This document shows, piece after piece, positions 32,751 to 40,827 of a DNA stretch of 52,478 nt. The position numbers were made by a program, and so were the translations under genes. This stretch comes from CBDCWT01 sp965223305 (GTDB lineage: Bacteria; Planctomycetota; Planctomycetia; Pirellulales; Pirellulaceae). Positions within the stretch are counted from its first letter, which is position 1. Every line of letters begins with the position of its first letter. The notes under the pieces were generated by a model that did not search any database, had not been told where the DNA came from, and was given only the letters and a program-made list of their open reading frames with translations. The stretch lies in assembly GCA_965223305.1 (NCBI GenBank), contig CBDCWT010000015.1, positions 1-52,478 on the forward strand. The letters are read 5' to 3'.

Positions 32751-33650
32751 CTAGTGCCCCAGGCGATAGGCCAACTCTGTGCCCTGCGCTCTCACGGCGG
32801 CGGCTTTCAACACGCGTTCTGTCAGTACGCCCGCTACATGACGCCGGTACTCTGCAGTCCCTCGCATGTCCGTAATCGGGGAGATCGACTCCTGAGCCAA
32901 CTCGGCGGCCTTGGAAAAAGTATCTTCACTGATTGGTTTCCCCGCCAAGAATTCACTCACGGCGCTGGCCAAGATGGGCGTTGGCGCCACCGCACCCAGA
33001 GCCACGCGTGCAGAGACAATCGTCTCCTCGTCCTCGGCCAGCACCACCGCCGCTGCGACGCCAACGACCGCGATGTCCATCTCATTACGTGGGATGAACC
33101 GTCGGTAGTGCGAACCACTGTGGGAGATGGGAGGAGCCGGGAAACGGATTTCGGCCAGCAATTCTCCTGGCTGCAAGACGTTTGTGCCGGGACCTGTACA
33201 GAATGCTGCCGCCTCGACCGATCGTCGGCCGCCCGGTCCGACAATCTCACAGATTCCGCCAAGCGCGATCGTACTCGGCGTTGTGTCGGCCGCAGGGCTC
33301 GAGTTGCATAGGTTTCCGCCGACGCTGGCTCGGTTTTGAATCTGGATGCCGCCGATGATACGGCAGCTGTCGGCCAACGCGGAGTAACGCTCGGCGACCT
33401 CCGGCTCGACCCAAACTCGACGGCAGGGTACAGCTGCGCCCACGCGCAGTCCCTCGCTTCCGGCCTCTAATACGTTGAGCTCTTCGATCCACTTAACGTC
33501 GAGCACGAACTTTGGAGCAACGCGCCCGGACCGCATTTGGTCAATCAGATCGGTGCCACCACACAACGGCCGGATGCCGTCCTGGTGATCCACCATCAAC
33601 GCCACTGCGCGGTTTAGAGAAGTCGGTGCCTCATAGTCGAAATCATGCAT
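32751..33650 (-). CDS. FAD-binding subunit of the molybdenum hydroxylase
   Basis: The 299-residue protein starts MHDFDYEAPTSLNRAVALM, has the FAD-contacting LCGGTDLIDQMRSG loop and the second FAD motif RASVGGNLCNSSPAADTTPS, and a C-terminal domain with DMRGTAEYRRHVAGVLTERV. It would pass electrons from the iron-sulfur subunit to an acceptor. It is the first gene of the four-gene operon, 45 bp downstream of the PVC-type cytochrome, so a shared transcript with that gene is possible. Confidence 0.93.
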   Translation of the reverse strand: MHDFDYEAPTSLNRAVALMVDHQDGIRPLCGGTDLIDQMRSGRVAPKFVLDVKWIEELNVLEAGSEGLRVGAAVPCRRVWVEPEVAERYSALADSCRIIGGIQIQNRASVGGNLCNSSPAADTTPSTIALGGICEIVGPGGRRSVEAAAFCTGPGTNVLQPGELLAEIRFPAPPISHSGSHYRRFIPRNEMDIAVVGVAAAVVLAEDEETIVSARVALGAVAPTPILASAVSEFLAGKPISEDTFSKAAELAQESISPITDMRGTAEYRRHVAGVLTERVLKAAAVRAQGTELAYRLGH

Positions 33651-33695
33651 GATTCCCGTCCCGCCGGTGGGGCAGAGAAGAGTCTTCGCTGAATG

Positions 33696-36662
33696 TTACC
33701 GTTGAGCAACTCTGATGAATTCTATCAAATCGGCGAGGTCTTGAGGGGAGAGCTCCTTCTCCCAACCATCTGGCATCAGCGATTTACCCGTGCTCTGCAT
33801 CAGTTCGATCTCGCTTCGCAGGATTGAGATCTGTTTGCCTTCGGCCGCCAACAGCGTGATGCTGGCTCCTGTTTCGGTTGCCAGCATGCCGCTGAAGCTC
33901 CGGCCATCGGTACTGACGATCATGAAATCCAGGTACTTTCCTTCTACGGCCGCGCTAGGATCCAAAATCGAAGCCAGCAGCGACTCAGTCGATTTGTCGG
34001 TCAAGGCAGCGAGATTAGGACCGACCTCGTGTCCGTCGCTACCGTGTTTGTGGCAGCTAGTGCAATGCTTCTTGAACAGAATCGTTCCGCGGTCGACGTC
34101 GCCGTCTAAGTCCGACACCACCCGGAACGACCGGACCACGTGCTGGCGGTCCGAAGTGGTCGCTGACAGCATTGCCCGGATACGCGAGTCTCTGGCTAGG
34201 TTCCCGCTGGCGAGCAACCGTCTCGAGGCCGCCGGGCCGATCTCACTGGGTAACACAGTTCGGCTTTCGGTTGCACCGATCAGCGAGCCAACCCAGGACT
34301 CGCGGCTTATCAGGGCCGAAATAATCTGCCGCCGCAACACGGGACTATGTGACTTCCAACCGGCGAGCAGGGCAGCTGCCACGTCGTCGTTCGGGCGGGA
34401 TGCCATGTGCGCCACCACCGCCTCTTGGAGCGCCGCAGGCGTCTGGGGCACCAGGGCCTCGGTTAGCAACGCTAGATCCGCCCGCTCGCTGTCCGGCTGG
34501 CGGAGCAGCAATCGCGCGGCGGCGCAGCGCAGCAATAGTGGTTGGTCGGCGGTCCGAACCAACACCCTACTGCGGTCGATCGTACTCCGGACTTTGTCCA
34601 TCTCGTGATCGTCGAGTTCGGAAAGGGCCCAGCTCCTTTTCTCCAGCCCATCCAGCAAGTCTGCCAGTGCAGTCAGCCTCCAAGCAGCGTCATCAACCCG
34701 ACATACGAATTCGAACGCCTCGGAAATCGTGGTTTCTCCGCCCAAAGCTGCCACCTGGGCGAAGAGCTGCCGCCAGAAGGCGGGCGACCGGTGCTGAACA
34801 CCTTCAGCGTCCAGAGCAGCAGCGAAGACACCGCCGATGTTCCGCTCGTTCAGCGAGCTGCATAACGCAGCGTTGACGAATCGGTTGTCCTTGCCGTCGA
34901 CTGCCAAGCGGAGTAGCAGTTTCCCCAGACTTGGATCGGTGAGGTTCCCCAATGTGCACGCCAGCTCGAGCCGCACTTTTGGATCCGGGTCCTCGGCCAA
35001 AGGGGCCAAGGTCTGTACGTCCAGACGACGCTGGGCTGCCAAACGAACAGCATGTCGACGGACGCCGGCATGTTGGTCGGTGAGCGCGCCGGTCAAAGTC
35101 GTGAGTGCGAGCGCGTCCAGGCCGTCTAGCGTACAGAGCGCATGAAGGCGGCCAAGTGGCACGTCGCTTGCGCGAACCAACGTTTCCAGAGAGGTCACTA
35201 GCTTCCGCGGTACGCTGCGTTCGCTCGGCGCGGTCGTATTGACTTCTATCGCGACTGGCTTCACACTGTCCAGCACCAACAGCTGCTGGGCCTTGTCGCG
35301 TTGCCAGCCGTTCGAGCTTTCCAGCAACTCGACTAGCTCCTCGGAGGACATACCATCAAGCGATGGCACGTCGCGTGGTTGTCCGCCAGCCGGGAAAATT
35401 CGGTAGATCCGCCCGCAGTCATCGCCGGCTCGGTAGAAGGGCCGCAACTCGTCCCGCCCCGCCTCAGGAAGCCACTCAGGATGCTCGATCATGTAGCGGT
35501 ACATGTCCACCACCCAGAGGGCACCATCGGGACCCGTACGAACCATCACTGGGCGGCACCAGCGGTCTGCGGACGCAAAGAAATCGATGTTGCCTTCGGA
35601 GGGATCTCGCTGCGACTGGAAGGTCACACCCGCCTCACTGATCACGTTGTGCTGGACCAGATTATGAAATGGCTCGCATGTGAACGCATGTTGGTACTGC
35701 CCGCGATCGAAGAGCAGATCATCACGATAGATGATCGCCGAACAGGCTGAAGTGAATCGACCGGACTGATTGAAGCTGTGAAACCGCTTTTGCGGTGACT
35801 TCGCGGGGTAGACAAGTGGATTCGCTGGTGTGATCACTTGCTGACGCGGATCTGGCGGCGCAAAGGACCGATTGCGGCGGATGTCGTGATCGGTGAGCAC
35901 ATAGTGCCACAGCGGGTAGCTGTTTTGTACCCCGAACCAGTTTCCCCAATCGTCTCGGTTGCGCCCGTACTGAGACGGTCCACTCTGTGGATCGATGAGA
36001 CCACTCTGTGGTCGTATTCGAAAATCGCGGCTTCCAACGTGTGTACTCCGGCCGGTCGCGTGCGAGAGAATTCGGCTCTCCTTGCCATAACCGGCGTGAT
36101 GGCTGCCGCTGGCACAATAGATCCAGTTATCCAATCCCCAGCGCAGTCCGTTCACTCGGAGCTGCTGGTTGCCGGTCAAGAAGCCCGAGTAGAGCACCTG
36201 GCGTAAGTCGGCGCTGCCATCTCCGTCGCTGTCTTCGGCGTAGAAAATCTCGGGAGCCGCAGTGACCAAAATTCCCTTTCCCCAGGTGAGTAGCCCCGTG
36301 GGAAACGGGATGCTGTCCAGGAACAGGGTCGATTGGTCGTAGTGACCATCCTGGTTCGTGTCCCGCAATCGCCGAATACGTCCGCCTGGAGCGCCGGCTC
36401 CGTCCACGCCCAGCGGATAGTCCGCCATCTCGGCCACCCAGAGGCTGCCGTCAGCTCCCCAATCGATCGCCACCGGGTCCACGACGGCCGGCTCCGCAGC
36501 CACCAGCTCGACCTCGAATCCCTCGCGGACGTGGAGCAGCCGCATCGACTCTGAGGGGGAGAGCGGAGACGTGTCGAACCCGTCCTGAGCGAGCGCCGGG
36601 GCGAATAAGGCGAGTGCGAGCGTGGACACAACCGCTGCGCTGGCGACTAGCTCGGTTCTCAT
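33696..36662 (-). CDS. PVC-type membrane-bound dehydrogenase/heme-binding c-type cytochrome
   Basis: I chose the ATG at 36662, with GGAGC seven bases upstream, over the TTG at 36674. The 988-residue exported protein has a signal (LVASAAVVSTLALALFAPAL), a sugar-dehydrogenase-like beta-propeller (DPVAIDWGADGSLWVAEMAD and RTGPDGALWVVDMYRYMIEH), a HEAT-repeat middle, and a C-terminal cytochrome c domain with one heme motif CTSCH (about residues 867-871) and a distal-type Met further on. This three-part layout is specific to planctomycetes and Verrucomicrobia. It is presumed to oxidise a sugar or glycoside and pass electrons to the heme; the substrate is unknown. Confidence 0.92.
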   Translation of the reverse strand: MRTELVASAAVVSTLALALFAPALAQDGFDTSPLSPSESMRLLHVREGFEVELVAAEPAVVDPVAIDWGADGSLWVAEMADYPLGVDGAGAPGGRIRRLRDTNQDGHYDQSTLFLDSIPFPTGLLTWGKGILVTAAPEIFYAEDSDGDGSADLRQVLYSGFLTGNQQLRVNGLRWGLDNWIYCASGSHHAGYGKESRILSHATGRSTHVGSRDFRIRPQSGLIDPQSGPSQYGRNRDDWGNWFGVQNSYPLWHYVLTDHDIRRNRSFAPPDPRQQVITPANPLVYPAKSPQKRFHSFNQSGRFTSACSAIIYRDDLLFDRGQYQHAFTCEPFHNLVQHNVISEAGVTFQSQRDPSEGNIDFFASADRWCRPVMVRTGPDGALWVVDMYRYMIEHPEWLPEAGRDELRPFYRAGDDCGRIYRIFPAGGQPRDVPSLDGMSSEELVELLESSNGWQRDKAQQLLVLDSVKPVAIEVNTTAPSERSVPRKLVTSLETLVRASDVPLGRLHALCTLDGLDALALTTLTGALTDQHAGVRRHAVRLAAQRRLDVQTLAPLAEDPDPKVRLELACTLGNLTDPSLGKLLLRLAVDGKDNRFVNAALCSSLNERNIGGVFAAALDAEGVQHRSPAFWRQLFAQVAALGGETTISEAFEFVCRVDDAAWRLTALADLLDGLEKRSWALSELDDHEMDKVRSTIDRSRVLVRTADQPLLLRCAAARLLLRQPDSERADLALLTEALVPQTPAALQEAVVAHMASRPNDDVAAALLAGWKSHSPVLRRQIISALISRESWVGSLIGATESRTVLPSEIGPAASRRLLASGNLARDSRIRAMLSATTSDRQHVVRSFRVVSDLDGDVDRGTILFKKHCTSCHKHGSDGHEVGPNLAALTDKSTESLLASILDPSAAVEGKYLDFMIVSTDGRSFSGMLATETGASITLLAAEGKQISILRSEIELMQSTGKSLMPDGWEKELSPQDLADLIEFIRVAQR

Positions 36663-36695
36663 TTGATGCTCCAATGAGGCGCGGCCGCCGTCCTA

Positions 36696-38525
36696 TTACT
36701 CGCTTGGATCGAGCTCCCGCTCGTAGATCGACCAGATCGTATCGACAAAGTCGGAGGCAAACGTCTGGTGTTCGTCGGCAAATCGCTTTTCCAAGTCCGC
36801 AGTGACCAGCGCTTGCGTGATCTCCAGCCGAGTTTTCTCTTCGTTAACAAGGCGCTCCGCAGCCAGAATATAGTCGCTAACCGAGCGAGTGATCAACCAA
36901 GCCGGCACGCCGGCCGTCTGCATGACTCGCTCGTCGAGCCTCGAGTGCGGCTGATCACCGCTAAGCGTCACGGCAGGAAGGCCTTGTAGCAGAGCATCGA
37001 GCATGCTGTTTTCGCCACCAAAGGGAAAAGTGCCGAGATAGATGTCACAGTCGCGCAGATGCTGTAGGTAGTTGGCGCACGGTTGGCGTGGTAGCACCAC
37101 AAAACGAGCTCGCCCCGCCAGCACCGAAGCGACCTGCTGACGCGCGACGAGCAACTTGAGGCCGATACAATTCGGCATGAAATGGAATTCGACGGGCCGC
37201 TCGACACGGTCGGCTATGGTGCCGCAGGCCATCAGGAACTCGGCATTGAGCTTCAGCATGTTTGCGCACACAGCAATGCGGACAGGTCCGCCGCGTTGGT
37301 CTGTCGAGCGAGCATACCGTTCTTGGTCGCGGTTGAGCCGGTAGAGGTTTCCTGGTGACTTAACTCGAACCAGACGCTCGCTGTAACATTTCTCCTCGCC
37401 CGCCGTTGTCTTTCCAGCAACCATGTAGTCGATGTGAGGGGAGTAGGTGGTGGCCGGGTGCCCGAGTGAGGCGATTTGCAGCGGAGCTAACCGAGCGTTG
37501 CACGCGATTACCGACCACAGCCGCATTCCTAAGCAGGGATAGTAGACGATGTCTGGCTGCTGCTTAGCCATCAGCTCAAGAACTTCGCCGAACCGCTCGA
37601 GGCTCCAGCGAAATCGAACGAGCTCGTCGCACCAACCAACTTCTTCATCGCCAAGATCGTCCACGCCGATCATGGTGACGACTCGAAAACGCTGTTTCAG
37701 CTGCTCGAGAAACGGCTCGTAGCAGCGGCTCATGACGTGCCCACCGCCTGCAACTTCGCAAGCGACCAACAGTGTTGGGCGTTCGGATTTGGTGAGCCTC
37801 GGGCGCGCGAGCGGCGGAGAGATTTGTTGCGCCGTTAGCCAGTTGGTGAAGAGCTGATTCAAATGCCGCTTCACTTCGTGCCGGTCCTCGGACGTCGCAT
37901 AGCTGCAAAGGGTCCAGCAGCGGTGCATATCCCATAACATCGAGTCGACAGGCGTCACAGAGGATGCGTGCTGCATCGCAGCCAACAGCATGTTGCGGTG
38001 CTGTTGGGCACGCGGATCGCAAGTGACGTGCGCCGATAGCGCGCCGAGCACCGACCGCAGTGCTACTTGAGGGGCTCGACGAAAGAGGGACAGCAGCGGG
38101 TCGACGCTGGCGCCGTAGACTGATGAGCAAAGCAGAAACTTGCGGGCATCTGACTGGTTAGCGAAGTTGAGCACGTCGGGGTTTTGGCCGGTGCCGCGGG
38201 CGGCAAGCGCGTTCAAGATGTGGTCTGTGCTGCCGTACCCGCTGAGCAGGAAGACATGAGCCAGCTCGGGCATGATGCTGGCATACCGCTGAAACATGCG
38301 CGGGTCGAACTCGACAGCGGGGTCTACCAACAAAGTCGTCGCCACCGCGGCAAGTCGCGTGCAGAAGCTGCGAGCTTCACTCATACTTGCCGAAGTTGCC
38401 CAGGTGGTGAGCCGGGGTTCTTCGCTGGAAAACGCCCCCAGCAGTCGGCCGATTCGTTCCAGGGCTTCCGACGAGCTGCCTTGTGCAGCGAGCGACTCGA
38501 TGTTGCGAATGTACCGAAGAGGCAT
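36696..38525 (-). CDS. GT41/HMW1C-like glycosyltransferase
   Basis: The 609-residue protein has an alpha-helical N-terminal half and a GT-B domain in the second half. The acceptor/donor lobe shows TLLVACEVAGGGHVMSRCYE and ASLGHPATTYSPHIDYMVAG. The nucleotide-sugar lobe contains VRIAVCANMLKLNAEFLMAC, FHFMPNCIGLKLLVAR and YLGTFPFGGENSMLDALLQG followed by LPAVTLSGDQPHSRLDERV. The last segment matches the HMW1C/O-GlcNAc transferase (GT41) pattern, with the HxxxxD loop typical of HMW1C-type protein N-glucosyltransferases. A cytoplasmic protein-glycosylating role is likely (inferred). It overlaps no gene and follows the 2OG oxygenase by 24 bp, suggesting cotranscription. Confidence 0.72.
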   Translation of the reverse strand: MPLRYIRNIESLAAQGSSSEALERIGRLLGAFSSEEPRLTTWATSASMSEARSFCTRLAAVATTLLVDPAVEFDPRMFQRYASIMPELAHVFLLSGYGSTDHILNALAARGTGQNPDVLNFANQSDARKFLLCSSVYGASVDPLLSLFRRAPQVALRSVLGALSAHVTCDPRAQQHRNMLLAAMQHASSVTPVDSMLWDMHRCWTLCSYATSEDRHEVKRHLNQLFTNWLTAQQISPPLARPRLTKSERPTLLVACEVAGGGHVMSRCYEPFLEQLKQRFRVVTMIGVDDLGDEEVGWCDELVRFRWSLERFGEVLELMAKQQPDIVYYPCLGMRLWSVIACNARLAPLQIASLGHPATTYSPHIDYMVAGKTTAGEEKCYSERLVRVKSPGNLYRLNRDQERYARSTDQRGGPVRIAVCANMLKLNAEFLMACGTIADRVERPVEFHFMPNCIGLKLLVARQQVASVLAGRARFVVLPRQPCANYLQHLRDCDIYLGTFPFGGENSMLDALLQGLPAVTLSGDQPHSRLDERVMQTAGVPAWLITRSVSDYILAAERLVNEEKTRLEITQALVTADLEKRFADEHQTFASDFVDTIWSIYERELDPSE

Positions 38526-38549
38526 TAGGCAGTGGCAGAGCAGAAAAAC

Positions 38550-39218
38550 TCAACGCCGGTAGATCTGCGCGTTGAACGCAATACAAACGCGGTCCTTGCT
38601 TCCACTATACGGCAACGCGCTGTGCAGTAAATACGATGGAAACAAGACGAGTAGCCCATCCTCTGGTGTCACGTCGAAGTTGCTATTGCGCAGATAGGCA
38701 TTTCCTTCATCCTGGTAAGTCCCACCGGTACCGATCGGCGAATAAAACCGGTTGACGCCGTTCCGAGCTGCGCCGCCAGAAGTGGGCGGTTCGACGTCAC
38801 CCGCTTGAACGTAGTAGATGCCACACCATGAGCATTGGTGATGCTGGTGGCTGTCGTGGAAGCCACCGTCGTTCGTGATATGGCACCAGCTTTCGACAGC
38901 CGCCGCGCGGAGCTGATTTGGCATCACGTGCCCTTGGTGAGCTTGCGAAACCGCATGGCAAAGTGCATTACCAATGAAACTGATCAATTTCTTCAACGAC
39001 GGATGATCGGTATCGAAAAGATCGAATTTGCTCTCGAACAGCCCTTCCCTAGGTTTAGCGGCCACGGCCACGCCGCTGGCGATGTTCTGTTGTTCGCGCT
39101 CTCGTAGCTCGTACATGTGGGAGATAATCCCCGGACCCTCCTGCTCGTGGTCGCCCCAACGGCAGAAGTACATATGGGTCGCCCAAATCGGGCTGGCCGT
39201 CATACTCGACTTACTCAT
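38550..39218 (-). CDS. 2-oxoglutarate/Fe(II)-type oxygenase, TIGR02466-like
   Basis: The 222-residue protein shows a double-stranded beta-helix pattern: WCHITNDGGFHDSHQHHQCS with candidate iron ligands at about residues 121-126, SWCGIYYVQAGD, then DGLLVLFPSYLLHSALPYSG with the distal His, and KDRVCIAFN carrying a basic residue for 2-oxoglutarate. The size and ligand spacing match small prolyl-hydroxylase-like proteins (TIGR02466). Such genes often sit beside TPR or glycosyltransferase genes. Here it directly precedes the GT41-like gene, so hydroxylation and glycosylation of the same target is a reasonable guess. Confidence 0.75.
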   Translation of the reverse strand: MSKSSMTASPIWATHMYFCRWGDHEQEGPGIISHMYELREREQQNIASGVAVAAKPREGLFESKFDLFDTDHPSLKKLISFIGNALCHAVSQAHQGHVMPNQLRAAAVESWCHITNDGGFHDSHQHHQCSWCGIYYVQAGDVEPPTSGGAARNGVNRFYSPIGTGGTYQDEGNAYLRNSNFDVTPEDGLLVLFPSYLLHSALPYSGSKDRVCIAFNAQIYRR

Positions 39219-39289
39219 ACTCGACCTCTATCTGGTCCTGTACCGCAGCTCCAGAATCACGAGCGGTGCTGTGGCGAGACACCGCAGGC

Positions 39290-39469
39290 TAGCCCGAATT
39301 ATTCATGAGCGATCTGCTGCGAGGTCGTAAGTCCATCCGTGGCTTCGTCATGCTTCACAATTTTCCCTCGACGTATTGCTTCAATACGCCTGTGGAAGAA
39401 TTGCTCGCCTTCCTTGCCACGAACGTACTTACAACCTCTCGCGACGATCTTCATGAATAATCCGGGCTA
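39290..39469. mobile_element. MITE-like element, copy 3 (inverted)
   Basis: It starts TAGCCCGAATTATTCATGA and ends TCATGAATAATCCGGGCTA. This is the reverse complement of copies 1 and 2 with only scattered changes. It lies 71 bp upstream of the 2OG oxygenase gene, near its probable promoter. Confidence 0.8.
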
Positions 39470-39589
39470 AAGCTATTTTACTCCGGATTGTTGGCTTGGA
39501 GAAAGGCTGATAGATGGCAGCGGATCTGCTGCGCGCGAGGGCGACGCTTCTACCGAGGAGGTCGTGCAGCCTCTAAGTTAGTGCGTGAT

Positions 39590-39870
39590 TTCGTCTTTCT
39601 TCACTCTCCCCTCGGGGAGAGTCGGCCCGAAGGGCCGGAGAGGGGGCCACGCCGCGGGGCGATCCCTCCCGGGTAGCCCTCCCCGGACGCTACGCGTCCG
39701 ACCCTCCCGCGAGCGGGAGGGTGAAGTCGATCTCCGCAGGTTTGTGAAGTGAAAAAGGTGCACGACCTCCAAGCGGGAGGGCGAGGCTCCTGCCGAGCCG
39801 CGAGTGCAAGGAACCGTGGGCTAACGCCCAGCAGCTGATTCGGATTGTAGCCGAACTCGCCAGAGTTTGG
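39590..39870. repeat. Mosaic of palindromic repeats
   Basis: The stretch 39470-39891 has no gene. It holds, in order, a block CTCCCCTCGGGGAG-GTCGGCCCGAAGGGCC (39590-39646, repeated at 48165-48220), CGGACGCTACGCGTCCG, a GGCGAGGCTCCTGCCGAGCC element (shared with the tandem array), GTGGGCTAACGCCCAGC (39818 onward), and the GTAGCCGAACTCGCCAGAGT element (39847-39870). Confidence 0.7.
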
Positions 39871-39891
39871 CCGGCGAAACTCCGGTTCGGC

Positions 39892-40788
39892 TCACGCAAA
39901 TCCAAACAGCCGGACGGCATTCTCACCCAGGATTTTCCGTTGCTCGGCGGCTGTTAGGTGCCCTAGCAACTGGGCGGCGTTTTCAAAAGCTGCCCGGTAA
40001 CTCTGGGGAGTGGCCGTAGCGTTGAAGCCTCCGCCGTAGATCGCCCGCTCGGCGCCGAACTCGGAGGTCAACCGTTTCACTACTGGCTGCACATCGCGGT
40101 GCGGATAGGACTGCATCGACGGCAGCGAAGACAGCTTGATGATGGTGTTGTCGAATCGCGCCCAACGGATGACCACCTCGTGCTCAGCAGGTGTCCCCTG
40201 CATCGGTCGGCCCAGGTGGTCGATGATGACACGGGTCGCATGAAACTCCTTGATCAGCGGTTCGAACCCCGGGGCGTAGCGCGGCTCGAAATGAAGTTGC
40301 ACCGCCAAACCGTGGTCGGCAGCCAGCCGCCAAAGCCGCCTCAGCTCCGGCCTGCCGAACGGTGGGAGACGCTCGGGTGCGTAAGCATGCACGCGAAGCG
40401 CGATGATCGAGAGCTTATCGACCAGCTGGGGCAACTTGTTCAGCGAATCGGGTCGATCACAGAAGAGCAGCAGCGTGCCTTTGAGCCGATCACCTCCCAC
40501 CGATAGACAATGCTCGAGATAACGATGGTCGTCTTGGTAGGGTTCCGGATGGACGACGACGGCAAAATCGACTCCCGCACCATCCATGCATTTCAACAAG
40601 TGCTCAGGCGTCGCCGCCGCTGGGGGCCGGTAGGGTGCCCGGGCATGATAAGGAAAACGAGAGTCCTCCGAACCGGCAAAGCAGTGCAAATGTGTGTCCA
40701 CACGCGGCGCCGTGTCGGCCGCAGCCGACAGGGATCCGGCGAGCCACGGAGCCGCTAGGCCGGCCTTCAGCAGATGACGTCGATGCAT
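39892..40788 (-). CDS. Secreted amidohydrolase (Amidohydro_2 family)
   Basis: The 298-residue protein begins MHRRHLLKAGLAAPWLAGSL, a twin-arginine-like export signal. The TIM-barrel metal hydrolase domain follows, with RVDTHLHCF (first two His ligands), VVVHPEPYQDD, LAVQLHFEP and VIIDHLGRP, and a C-terminal GENAVRLFG. It resembles lactonases and decarboxylases of the Amidohydro_2 group (for example 2-pyrone-4,6-dicarboxylate or sugar lactonases). The substrate is not evident. Its start is 39 bp downstream of the large PQQ gene stop on the same strand, suggesting an operon. Confidence 0.88.
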   Translation of the reverse strand: MHRRHLLKAGLAAPWLAGSLSAAADTAPRVDTHLHCFAGSEDSRFPYHARAPYRPPAAATPEHLLKCMDGAGVDFAVVVHPEPYQDDHRYLEHCLSVGGDRLKGTLLLFCDRPDSLNKLPQLVDKLSIIALRVHAYAPERLPPFGRPELRRLWRLAADHGLAVQLHFEPRYAPGFEPLIKEFHATRVIIDHLGRPMQGTPAEHEVVIRWARFDNTIIKLSSLPSMQSYPHRDVQPVVKRLTSEFGAERAIYGGGFNATATPQSYRAAFENAAQLLGHLTAAEQRKILGENAVRLFGFA

Positions 40789-40827
40789 TCGTGGGGACCT
40801 TCGCCAAGGGACCGTCTGTGGCCGTCT

